From Mrakia gelida (Eukaryota; Basidiomycota; Tremellomycetes; Cystofilobasidiales; Mrakiaceae), in NCBI GenBank assembly GCA_024345305.1, contig BRON01000014.1, forward strand, positions 1,054,001 to 1,118,000: 64,000 nucleotides of DNA, written 5' to 3'. The notes under the pieces are model-generated. The model saw only the letters and a program-made list of their open reading frames with translations, was not told the DNA's origin and did not search any database. This document shows, one piece after another, positions 11,590 through 21,963 of the stretch. Made by a program: the position numbers and the translations under genes. Positions within the stretch are counted from its first letter, which is position 1. The number at the start of each line of letters is the position of its first letter.

Positions 11590-12267
11590 GGATGGTGGTT
11601 CGGAGGGAGAAGGGAAAAAGGAAACAGGACGAGCCCGCGAGTCGAAGGTGACAAACCTGGGTTTCAGGCGAACAGGAAACGGACCAGCGGTAGGATTGCG
11701 TTGCCGGAGGGAAAGCTGTGATGGCTTGGCGGACAGGTAGGCGCTTGGATTGAGAGCGAGGGAAGGAAGGTCTGAGCTGGACCATCGAGAGGGAGAGGGA
11801 GGGAAAAGGAAACGGCGACGCGTGGAAACTGGATTATCTTCTTGCGGTACGCCGCTTTGCAGTCGAAGTTCGTGAGATTTCCATGGAATCCGAAGATACT
11901 ACGTACAATTCCACATCGTCAAGAGTTCGGTCGTTCGTTCTGAAGAGAGTGAAATATGAAAAAGAAAGAAAGAGACGCGTCGAGCGAGTCAGTTCGTCTT
12001 CTCCCATTCCCCAGCGTTCTCCCATCACTCGAGCAGACTGAGAAGAAGAAACTCACAATGTTCCAGTCATAGGAGGGGTTACAAACGGGAAGCAAGGCTA
12101 AGAGGTCCTCGTGTCGATGTCGATGTCGATGTCGCGTCGAGATCGGACTGGAGAGCTGTCGACGACGAGACGCCAGAAGGACGAGTACACGTCAGTTCCG
12201 GCTTTTCTCGACGTCAACTCGCATATGCACTACGCCCGAGTGAGAGTAACTCACAGTTCCCAGATCT
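11590..12267. other. intergenic between the two cysteine-rich paralogues
   Basis: Upstream region of paralogue 1. It contains a short tandem array of the hexamer TCGATG (about four units) near 12113-12132. No gene seen. Confidence 0.5.
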
Positions 12268-13223
12268 CTACATCATCACCACCATCGCAACTCCCAGTCC
12301 AGCGACGACCCCCATCACTTCCCACCGAACCTTCGACGCTCCACCCGTCGCGCTCGAAGCAGTCGAACTAGGGATGGCCGCCGCAGTAGTGTTCGCGATT
12401 TCAGCGACGACCCTGCAACCCAACGATCAGATGGAGTCAGCCACGAAGACAAAGAGGCCTCGCGACTCGACGCGCCGCCGTCTTCGAACAAACCGACTCA
12501 CTCATCGTACGTCAAGATCGAGACATTCGAGTTAGCCGAGAGGCCTAGTTTCTGACAGGCTGTCACCTGCACACACATAAACGCGAAGGAAAGGGAGAGG
12601 ATCAGTCCAGGAGGGTCGACGAGAGTGAGCGAGAGGCAAACGAAGACGACGAACGAGGTTGATCATCCCGTACTTCTCCGTATCGTAGTAGGTCTGAGGG
12701 TTCTGTCGATGTTGAGGGTCGAAGACTGCGAGACCACCGAAACGACCGAAGGGATATCAGCGAACGCTCTCGACCAGAGCGAGCGAGGGAGCGAGCTCGA
12801 CACGTCCCTCCCCCTCCCTCTCCCCCTCCTCCCTCCCCTCACCCCCCACTTCCTTCTCCCCCAAAGCACCCAACCACTCACCAAGCAAACAATTCACACA
12901 TCCGTAGTAACTCCCCATCTCCTGATCCTCACAGATCTTCTCGCACCCAGGGAGATCGTTCGCCTCGCACTTCTCCGAGATGGGGATCGCTGAAGCGCAA
13001 GATGGAGGTGTTGGTGAAGACGAAGGGGGTTGCTCTCTTGACCACCAAGGAGAGAGGCTGGGTGGGTTGGGGGGCTGGAGAGGAAGAGGAAGAAGGGGGA
13101 GGAGGGGGTGGGCGAGGGTGAGCAGGGAGAGGGAGGGAGGGAAAGGGGAGGAGAGAGGGACTGACCAGCTTGAGTTGAGCTGAGGTGAGCTAGGGTGGAG
13201 AGGAGGATGGAGGGGAGAAGCAT
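12268..13223 (-). CDS. small cysteine-rich secreted protein, probable GPI anchor (paralogue 2)
   Basis: The signal peptide 'MLLPSILLSTLAHLSSTQA' starts at 13223. The cysteine exon reads 'SCASAIPISEKCEANDLPGC' then 'EKICEDQEMGSYYGCVNC', matching paralogue 1 (C-x9-C-x7-C-x3-C-x10-C-x2-C) but lacking its first cysteine. The next exons give 'NPQTYYDTEKYG', then 'ACQKLGLSANSNVSILTYDE' joined to 'VVAEIANTTAAAIPSS', and a hydrophobic end 'WEVMGVVAGLGVAMVVMM' with TAG at 12268. The same phases and exon order as the neighbour show tandem duplication. The tail suggests GPI anchoring. The cysteine module is not one I can assign to a named family. Confidence 0.7.
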
Positions 13224-13990
13224 GGCTGGGAGGAGATGGTGGTTTGGAGGAAAACGAACGAACGAAGACGAGAAGAGAAACAAAAGGCCGCACGCGCCTG
13301 TTTCGTGCGACGGTGATCAACCAACAGAATCCGCTCAACTCCGCTGATAGGAAAGCGGTGCGCGGCGGTAGAAGAGGATCTATATCGGGCCGGAAAGGCA
13401 GAAGGATCGAGAGGAGCTGAGCGAGAGAGCGCCAGAGGAGAGGGAGGGACGGAGGGGTGGATGAGCTAGGAGGAGGAGGTCGAGCTCGCGAAGGGCTGGA
13501 GACGATGGGCGGCCAGAGGTTCTGCTGAGATGCAGAGAGGCAGGTCAAGCAGATGGTCTTGATGGTGAGGAAGCGAGAAAGGGTCAAGAGAAGCTGCTTC
13601 TGAGCGCGAGAGGAGCAGGAGGAGGAGGTGAGGTGAGCTCGAGCTCGAGGGCTGCTTCGTTCGTTCTTGACGACGCCAGCGGTTGAGCTTCCCTGAGATC
13701 AGTAAACGAAGTCGACGAGATGGTGGCCATTGGAAAGTGGGAGAGACGAAACGAGGTTTCTGACAGGAAAATCCTCTTGAGCAAGTCCTGCGCGTCTGCG
13801 AGCACTCCCTCTCTCACTCTCCTCCCTCGCTCGCCTCTCTCGTTCCCCTCACCGCCCATCTCCAATCCTCCCTCCGTTTCCCCAGCTTTCGTCTTCACGG
13901 AGTCAAATCTCGAAAAACTTTACAGACTCCTTCTCAGCGCTCGCCACCCCTCCTTCTCACCACCAACCTCCTCCCCTTCACTGGGCGAGA
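13224..13990. other. divergent intergenic region, cysteine-rich gene / GID8
   Basis: Lies between two genes transcribed away from each other and so should hold both promoters. Long open frames here are low-complexity Pro/Ser readings of a purine/pyrimidine-biased sequence and are not supported as genes. Confidence 0.5.
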
Positions 13991-15921
13991 ATGGCCAACA
14001 ACGTACGCTCTCTTTCGTTCCTTCTCCTTCCTCCTTCCTTCCCTTCGCTCAAGCTGACCTCCCTCTTCTTCTTCCCCTCGTTCAGCAACAACAACCTACA
14101 TCATCTACGAAGAGGAAGGTTTCCTCTTCTGCCACCACGAACGGAGTGAGCGGTCCCTCAGGCGAGGATTGGGCGAGGAGACTGCAGGAGGTAGATCTAA
14201 GCAAATCGTGAGTCCAGTCGACGTCCTTCCTCTCTTCTCCTTCTCTCCATCGTCCCTCCCCCCTCCCTCCCTCGACACACGCCCGCCCTTCATTTGAATG
14301 ATGAGACGAAAGCAAAGTGGGAATCTCTCCTATGTTTCAGTAATTAGTTACGTTGAGGACAACCGAATACAACTATTGCTCTCTGACACTCCTCGACCAA
14401 CCCATCCTTCCCTCCCCTTCCTTCGCCATCCCCTCCCTCCCTCCCTTCGTTCGCACTCTCGCATACACCCACCTCCCTTCTCTGATGCGCATATACTGAC
14501 TCTTCTCTTCTTCTTCTTCTTCTTCTTCTTTCCTTCCTCTCACGGCCCCATCTCTACCAGCGACCTGAACCGTCTCGTTCTCGACTACCTCATCGTCGAA
14601 GGCTACCAAACCGCCGCGGAGGAGTTCGTCAGAGAGAGTGGAGTCCTAGACTCAGCTACAGGAGGTCGAGGAGGGGAGGACAAGATGGACGAGGATGGAG
14701 GAGAGACGGCTATCATCAAGAAGGGAGCCTTGGATCTGGAGGGGATACAGGTGAGCTTCAGCTTCAGTTTTTTCCCTCCTCCTTCTCGCCCTCGTACCCC
14801 CCTTCCCTTCCTTCGCCCTCGTTCGCTTTTCGCTCAGCACTTTTTCCCGGACCTATGAGATTTTTCGTCGCTGATTCAGCTCTCTGCTTGCGCTTCTTCA
14901 GGAAAGAATGTCAATCCGGAAAGCCATCGAGTCGGGAAGGGTCGAGGAGGCGATTCGAAGAGTGAACGAGTTGGATCCGGAGGTGAGTCTTTGCTGTCTT
15001 CTCTTGTCTCTTCCCCTGCGTCTGCAACACTATCTCCACCTACACCTACGCCTACACCTCGCCCACCCATCCATCCACCCAACCTCGCTCGTTGGCTCTC
15101 CTCTCCTCTGCCCATCTCTCCCTCCCTCCCTCCTTCGCCCGCCCACCATCTCCTCCCATCCCCCTCCCTCCCTTCCACCCACCCACCTCACCATCCCAAC
15201 AAAGTGATTAATTTGTATCATGCACCACACTTACCCTCCTCCCCTATCCCTCCTTCCCTCGTCCCCCGTAATTCTTCGCTTCGAACCTGCGTTCGCGCGT
15301 TTCGAAGAGGAGTTGAGGGATGAGCTGGATCGCTGGAGAAGGGAGGAATATGGTGATAATGATTCCGACTTACCAAAAGTTGCCTATGATTCTCGTACCC
15401 TCGACCTTCCCTCCATGTTTTCTTCTCAACTCGCCGGACTTGCTGCAGAAGCTTGAAGCTGACTTGCTCTCGCGTCTTTCGTCGTCGCTTCTCGCTCGCA
15501 ACAGATCCTCGACCTTCACCCTCATCTCATCTTCCACCTTCATCTTCTGCACCTCTACGAGCTGCTTCTTTCCTCTCCCCAACCCTCCTCCTCCAACGGG
15601 ACCACCAACAGCGGAACCAACCTCTCCTCCACCCTCCTCTTCGCCTCGGAAACCCTGGCTCCCTTGGCCCTCTCGTCCCCTTCCCACCTCGCCGAACTGG
15701 AGGACGCCCTTTCCCTCCTCCTCGTTTTGCCTAACGCCAACGCTGGAACCAACACCACCATCGGTGGGGGAGGGTTGTCGAAACAAGAACGAAGGGAGAA
15801 GGTCGCGAAGGAGTTGAACGCTGCGATCTTGGAAGGACAAGGGAGGGGGTGTGAGAGTAAGCTGGTGGGGGTGTGGAGGTGTTTGAGGTGGGGGGAGGGG
15901 GAGTTGAATGGGAGGAAGTAG
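13991..15921 (+). CDS. GID8: GID8-like LisH-CTLH-CRA protein of the GID/CTLH ubiquitin ligase
   Basis: The start codon at 13991 gives a short exon 'MANN' that splices to 'QQQPTSSTKRKVSSS'. A LisH motif follows, 'NRLVLDYLIVEGYQTAAEEF', then CTLH, 'SIRKAIESGRVEEAIRRVNE' and 'HLIFHLHLLHLYELLL', and a CRA-type end, 'LEDALSLLLVLPNANAG', to the TAG at 15919-15921. The order and length match GID8/TWA1, a scaffold subunit of the GID (CTLH) E3 ligase that degrades gluconeogenic enzymes in yeast. Two introns are long for this window: about 350 nt (14210-14560, with a CTT repeat near 14505-14532) and about 520 nt (14982-15504), the latter containing a coding-like stretch. Confidence 0.88.
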
Positions 15922-16351
15922 AGGGGCGAGCTTTAGCGACTGGGGAAGGGAGAGAGGGGTGGGAGGGGAGAGAAGGGGAAGAAGGAGGGAGAGTCGAGGT
16001 TCTCGTGTGCGTCTGTTTGTCCGTGTCTCTTGTTATGATTTTATGCCTCGCTTTTACGTCTACCTTTTGCCCTTGTTGGCTTTTGTGCGAGAGAAGAAGA
16101 GAAACGCGTCGTCCCCCGTCGCTCTCTCGTCAGCTCGACGTTCCTCCCTCCCTCGCTCGCCCTACCTTCCCCAGCCTGGCCTCGCTCTCGTCCCCCAGGT
16201 CTTCTTATCCTCCTCTACACACTTTCCGAGAAAATCTTCTCACCTTCTTTTCCCGCCGGTCAAAAGAACCCCCGCCGATAAACAAAACAGGGAAAGCGAA
16301 AACCCGACCTCCCCTCCTCCCTCCCATCTCTTCTCTTCCCTCCAACAAGCC

Positions 16352-18233
16352 ATGTCCCCCTCCACCATCCCAACCGCCAAACTCAACACGGGAGCCTCGA
16401 TCCCTTTGCTTGGGTTTGGGACTTATGGAGGTGCGTTGCGCCTAACCCGCTTTGTCGCTCTCAAAAGCCTGAACGGAAACGAGAAGAGAAGAGGTCGGAG
16501 CTGACCTTTGCTCATCCCCTTCCTCTCGCTTTCGTTCCAACAGATGTCGGGAAAGCTGTGAGCTCGCTTCACTCGTTTGAGAGTGAGGAAAAGGAGAGGC
16601 TGACCTTGATTGTTTGGGAACAAACAGTCCACAGACGCGACCAAAGCTGCTATTGAAGCAGGGTTCAGACATCTTGACACGGTGAGCTCGAGCTCTCCTC
16701 CTCCCCTCATCTCCCCCCTCTTGAGCGATGTGCTCGAGAGCTCTCTTTCGAGCTCGTTCTGACCTCTATGGACTGCTTGATGGATGCTTGGATCTCGTAG
16801 GCCGCCCTCTACCAGTGCGAGGACGCTGTCGGACAAGGGATCAAGGAGTCTGAGCACATCGTGAAGAGGGAGGAGCTGTTTGTCGTTTCGAAACTTTGGT
16901 AAGTCGTCGGGAGCTCGCGAGCTCTCTTCTTTCTCCGGTCTCGTAGGGTCGTAGAGGAGAGTACTTGTAAGGGAGATGTAGAGACGAGCTGCTGAAGGTC
17001 TGCGACTCTTTTGATCTTCGCTCGTCATCATCAGGAACGATCGCAAAGGAGACGTCCGAGCTGCTCTGGACGAAACGCTCGAGAAGCTTGGACTCGAGTA
17101 TCTGGATCTCTATTTGGTGCATTGGCCTCAAAGCTTCGTTTCGGAGAAGCCTCGTACGTAAACTCACCCTCAAACCTCCTCCTCCCTCGAGTTTTCGTTC
17201 GCGCTCGCGAACTCGCGACTACGTCGAGCTCGAACTGACTCGGTTCACTCTCCTCTTCGTTTTCTCTCATCGTCTCACAGGAGTGACCACCCCCTACGGA
17301 ACCCAACCCGACTTCAACACTGCTTGGAGGGAGATGTCTGCTATCTTCAAGGAAGGGAAGAAGGTCAAGGCGATTGGAGTTTCGAACTTCAGTGTCAAGA
17401 CGCTCGAGGAGCTGGCGGCGAAGGGCGGGGAGGGGTTCGTGGTTCCTGCTGTTAACCAGGTGAGTCTGCACATTTCTCGAGCGAGTGGGAGGTGATGCTC
17501 TTAGGTGAGAACGTGAGAACGAGAGTGAATTGTCGTAGCTGACCTAGTCGTTCTTGCTTTGATCGTTCCCTCGCAGGTCGAGCTCTCTCCTGACCTTCCT
17601 CAGTTCGAGCTGCTAGAGTACTGCAAGTTGAAAGGGATCCACGTGACGGCTTGGTCACCTCTGTATATACTATCTCCCATTCTCGATGCTCTTGAACTCA
17701 AAGCGGCGCTGACCTTCGCTCGTTCGTTCTCGACGCGTCTGTCTTTCAGCGGCGGAGGAACTTCGAACTCAACCGCCGCCAGCGGAGGAGCCTCTACTCT
17801 TCTCAACCATCCCAAGGTCGTCTCCATCGCCGAAGCTCACAAGTCTTCCACGGGTCAGGTCCTCATCGCTTGGGCTATGCAGGTTCGTTTCGTCTCGTCT
17901 CGTCGCGTCGACGTTCTTCCCTCCCTTCCTCCTCTCTTCCTCCCTTCGCTCTCCCCTCCCCCATCCCTCCCAGACTGACACCCACCCACTCCTCCTTTTG
18001 ATTCGTTCAACTCCCAGCGAGGAACCTCCGTCATCCCCAAATCCTCCTCTCCCGCTCGAATCGTCCAGAACTCGACGCTCATCACGCTCTCGGCGGAGGA
18101 GATCAAGATCCTGGACGAGAAGCATGCGGAGGAGGGGAATCCTCAGAGGGTGAGGAAGGGAGGGAGTAAGGAGGAGATGAGCTTTGGGTGGACGTTCGAG
18201 GAGATGGGGTGGGAGGGGAGGGAGGAGATGTGA
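16352..18233 (+). CDS. aldo-keto reductase
   Basis: The protein begins '[20 protein letters not shown]' and shows the AKR signature and tetrad: Asp in '[17 protein letters not shown]', Tyr in the same segment, Lys in 'LFVVSKLWN' and His in '[10 protein letters not shown]'. The NADPH-binding end has '[18 protein letters not shown]'. It is thus an NADPH-dependent cytosolic carbonyl reductase of the AKR superfamily; the substrate is unknown. It has at least seven introns. Exon 1 is 16352-16430; exon 2 is a micro-exon of 14 nt (16544-16557) encoding 'DVGKA' across the joins; exon 3 is 16628-16681. The stop TGA is at 18231-18233. No damage seen. Confidence 0.92.
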
Positions 18234-18655
18234 GCCAGACGGACCCGTATGGGCGAGTTGTGGTTGGGTTGGGTTTGAATAGGGGAGGTTGGAGGTTGAG
18301 TGAGCTGCAACGGGATAGTTTTAGATGCAGACCCTGCTTCTTTCGACTCGCTTGGGGTCAAAGAGGAAGAGACCTTCCTTCGTCGTCGCTCGCCTCGATG
18401 CGTCGAATGAAAGCTCGAGAGGCCGTTGGGGTTCCCTCCTCGCTTTGTTTGTAGCAGAAAGTGCATAAATAATTGATCCTCTCTTCTACACTGTTGTCGA
18501 CCCAATATCACGGATGAGGTCGAGCAAACCTTACGGGACTAAGTCACGTCGAATCAAATCACATTCCATCTCATCTCATTCCATTTCCTCTCTTCCCCTC
18601 CCTCCCGCTGAACCAACGCCGCCTTTCATCCAGCTCCATCCGAATCAACCGACAT
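18234..18655. other. convergent 3' intergenic region
   Basis: Holds the 3' flanks of the aldo-keto reductase and the MYND gene. Nothing else seen apart from a short CATTCCAT/CATCTCAT run near 18555-18590. Confidence 0.5.
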
Positions 18656-20212
18656 TCACCAGCTCGGAGCAAAGCACACTTTCTTGTGCTTCCTCCAGTC
18701 CGCTCGTTGGTGTTCTGTTCGAGTCGACGCGTCGAGGAAGAGAGATCGAGGTCAGTTCGACGAGCGCGAGGCAAGCGGGAAGGAGGGTGGGATGGATAGA
18801 GGCGAACCAGGAGAGCAGTAGGCGACTGATTTGCACTGGGCCAGAGAAGGAAGAGATGCTCAGTTGAGGTCGAGGAAGAAGACGCGACGAATGAGTGGGA
18901 GGAGGGACGACTCACGATCGAACAGAACTTCAGCTTTCTCCCGTTCTCAGACAGCCTTCCGCACTCGTCGACCTCCTCACCGTCCCACTCTTCGATATCC
19001 AGCGTCGACAGCGCACAACGAAGCGTTCCGGTAGAGGTAGAGTTGGTTTTGACACGCTTCGAAAACACGACGTGCTGGACGCCTTCGAGGGCAAGCATCG
19101 CCGGCAGTAAAGTAAGCAAGTGTCCGAGGTGCTTGAGCATGATGCTAGACTCCCTCTCTGCTTTTGACGATAGCGCCTCTACGACGGACAGGTGGGCCTG
19201 ACAAGCGGAGAGGACTTCGGAACCGAGGGCGGGAGGGACGACGAGGTTGACTTTGCAGGCGGAGCCATGAACCAGGGATCGGGAGAGTACGAGATGTATC
19301 ATTCCGGCGATGTACACGAGAGTCCAGTAGAATTCTGCGCCCTGAGACGAACGGATGAAGGGAGGGGGAGGGGAAAACCGAGTCAGTGCCCAAGATGGGT
19401 CGGCGCGCAACTCAAACCAACGACGTGTCGACTCACCTCCTTGGACTGGATGGGTACGTTGCGCGGAAAATGAGTGAAGAGCTCAACGAGAGTAAGGAGA
19501 ACGTCCTCTGCCTCGGGGCTGGCTCTGAGGAAGTGAGTTTGGAACAGTGGTTGGTAGCGAAGATGCCGCAGGACCTCGATCGCGGCGATGCAGAACGAAG
19601 CGATTTCTTTCCTCCTTGATCGAGTGATTTCGCCCAGAGCTCGGATCAGAGCCGGAAGGTACTGTGCGCAGAACTGAGCCTGAAACATGAAACAACGAAG
19701 GGGCGGGAGAGAGGTAAGAAGACGAGGACGAGGATCGAACGCTCGCATCGAGCTCGAGCAGCACTCACCCTCGAACTCTCCGACATGCCCTCGGCACAGT
19801 CGGTAGAATCGACCTGTGATGGTTGAGAGCCACAGGATGGTCAGAAAAATCAAGCTAGATGTCTGATAGAGCCAGAGAAAACAGAGAAGGGCTCAACGCA
19901 CGAGTCGATCCTCCTGAGCTTCGGAGTCGGACGAGTAGGCAAGAGGGTCGCCCTCGCCGATTCCCAGCAGGTCTGCGAGTTGACGAGCTTCGGAAACTGA
20001 TGAGAATGTATTGGTCTTGGCCTTTGTTGGGAGCAGGAGTGGTAGGATTGGATGAAGAACGATGGGGACAAGGGAAAGAGAACGAGAGCAGAGAAGGGAG
20101 GAGAAGGAGGTGAGCTCGTCTCTTTGCCTTCCATCGAACGCACGAAGGCGCTCTCGGACTTGATTCTCGTTCCGCTGGGTAGATGAGAACAAGCCCTCAC
20201 CTTAGATGGCAT
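18656..20212 (-). CDS. MYND-type zinc-finger protein (A)
   Basis: The C-terminal exons splice to 'LKFCSICKSVAYCSPEHQRA' followed by 'DWRKHKKVCFAPSW' and TGA (18656-18658), a MYND zinc finger with the last C-pair position occupied by His (EHQ). Upstream exons read 'TDCAEGMSESSR', 'AQFCAQYLPALIRALGEI', 'GAEFYWTLVYIAGMIHLV' and 'LKHLGHLLTLLPAMLALE', a mostly helical body with no named domain. MYND fingers mediate protein interaction; nuclear or cytosolic location is likely. The ATG at 20212 opens a 12-nt exon (MPSK), but the joining phase to the next clear exon does not work directly, so the N-terminus is uncertain. A second MYND gene lies at 30599-31986. Confidence 0.7.
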
Positions 20213-20375
20213 TTTCAAGGCTGCAGAAGCAGACTGAGAAAAGAGAAGGGAAGGGGGAAGGAAGGCGTTGGGAGGGACTTCGCGAAATGAGCTTCGTCCT
20301 TCCTTCTTTCTCCCAGCCGTCACGACCTCAAACACTTCTTCTCTTCATCTTGGAACCCTCTTTAGCCCTTTTATC
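20213..20375. promoter_or_regulatory. divergent promoter, copy 1 (MYND A / F-box A)
   Basis: About 163 bp between divergent start codons. Much of it, including TCGCGAAATGAGCTTCGTCC and a CAG.CGTCACGA.C block, recurs in inverted orientation at 27263-27445 between another divergent gene pair. The shared blocks are candidates for transcription-factor sites. Confidence 0.55.
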
Positions 20376-21423
20376 ATGGTCAATACTCTCACCTCTCCCC
20401 CTCTCCCCACCCTTCCTCTCGAAATCGAGCACGAGATCCTCAAGTTCTGCGATCCCTCGACTCTCGCTCAAACCTCTCGAGTCTCGCTCGCCTTCCTCGA
20501 GCTTTCCTCGCCCCTCCTCTACACCCACGTCGAGATCCAAGGCTCCGGACAGCTCGAAAGGATGCTCTTAGCGAGGGTCCGTTCCCTTTCCCTGTATACA
20601 TCTCGCAAGGACGGCAATTGATGAGCTTGCAACTTCCTTCCTCTCACTCCAGGACTCCTCCCATCAACCTCAGCTCTCCGCCGTCCTCTCCCTGGACCAG
20701 ATCAAGACCCTCACCTTCACCGAACCAAGGTTCAACATCCCACTACCCAGTTACCCTCTCAAACTCGACCGTTTCAGCACTCCTACCACTCCTCTCGTCC
20801 TCCAACGACTCACGATCCTCCTCCCCTTCGCCATCTCCCACTTCCCGACGCCAGTAGGACACTACCAAGCCCTCATCTTCGTCGTCCAGAGCATTCTCGC
20901 CATCTTCCGCCCCATCGAACTCCACATCGAAGGCATAACCCCTCCTCGTCCTTTTCCGCCGCTCACAACTGAAGAGGAGGACGAGCTGGACGCGCACCAT
21001 CCGAATCGGTCGAAACGATCCCCTCCTAACCTTCCTATCAACCGACAAATCGCAGAGAACACCCACCTTCGTTCGATCGTACTCAAGAACGCCGTCGTAT
21101 CGATGAACCAGACCCGGAACTGCACCATTCGAACTGTTCACCTGGAGATTACGGAGGATTTGAACGGGATCGGAAGGGAGAGGAGCGACTTCATCGGTAG
21201 AGATGTCTGGAACGCTTTGTTTCGCGCCCACGTTGGCAAGAAGGAAGAGGAGGAGAGGAAGAGGCCAGAGATAGTCGTCCGGGTCGGGTCTGAGGAGAGG
21301 AGGAGACAGATGTTGGTGGATTTTGAGGCAAGGGCGAGGAGGATCCGGGTGGAGGGAGTGGCACTCGACGCGTCGCTCCTGGGAAGGTGGGTGAGGAAGC
21401 TGGAGGGCGTTGTGAGGGTCTGA
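20376..21423 (+). CDS. F-box-like protein A
   Basis: After the ATG at 20376 the protein has an F-box-like N-terminus: 'LPTLPLEIEHEILKFCDPST', 'LAQTSRVSLAFLELSSPLLY'. One intron follows 'LERMLLAR', with donor GTCCGT at about 20578 and acceptor before 'DSSHQPQLSAVLSLDQIKTL'. The rest is LRR-like without clear repeats. It ends with the family module 'EIVVRVGSEERRRQML' and 'RRIRVEGVALDASL' and stops at 21421-21423. F-box proteins usually link substrates to SKP1-cullin ligases; the target is unknown. The first exon and intron are nearly identical to those of F-box B (26311-27262). A possible 3'-UTR intron follows the stop (GTAAGT near 21444 to CAG near 21520). Confidence 0.75.
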
Positions 21424-21963
21424 GGAGCGTCGAGACATATGCGTAAGTATGCCTTCCTTGCATGACTCCCTCGCTTCGCTCTATCTGACCCCTTCTTTTC
21501 TTTCCACTTTCGTCTCTGCAGCGACGCGTCTCTTCTCGCCATCGCCGAGCACCCATCGTCCATCGCTCAAGATCAAGTCCCCCGCCCTATAGATAAGCTT
21601 TCTCTCCTATTGTTTCTCGGTCACAACTTTTTCTCGTCGTCTTCCTCGCGCGATTGGGCCGGAGAAAAGAAGTTGAGATCAAGCTGAGCAGCGAACCTGA
21701 GTCGCGCGTCCTTCGCTCAAAAACCGTCGGAAAAGCTTCCAGAAAATTGGAGATGACGATCTCACGATTTCAAGCGGGAGTTCTCTACTTTGCGATCCTC
21801 GAAAATCTGAGCAGGTGAGCTAAGAGCGGGACGCGTCCGAGAGCACAGCTTCCGTTGAGAAGGAATTTGAGCTCGACCTCCTTCTTCCTTCCTTCCCTTC
21901 CAATTCTCTCCCTCTCCTCTCCCCTCCCCTCCTCCTCTCCCTCTCTTTCTCTCTCTGCCTGGC
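21424..21963. other. intergenic, F-box A 3' flank and YTM1 promoter
   Basis: Contains an intron-like unit, GTAAGT...CTGAC...TCTGCAG, just after the F-box A stop, and a CT-rich tract just before the YTM1 start. Confidence 0.45.

Noticed and set aside
12757..13587. A 276-codon minus-strand open frame running into the cysteine-rich gene
   Set aside because: The upstream part is Pro/Ser low-complexity, has no matching homologous exon in the paralogue, and passes through the evident signal-peptide exon and intron.
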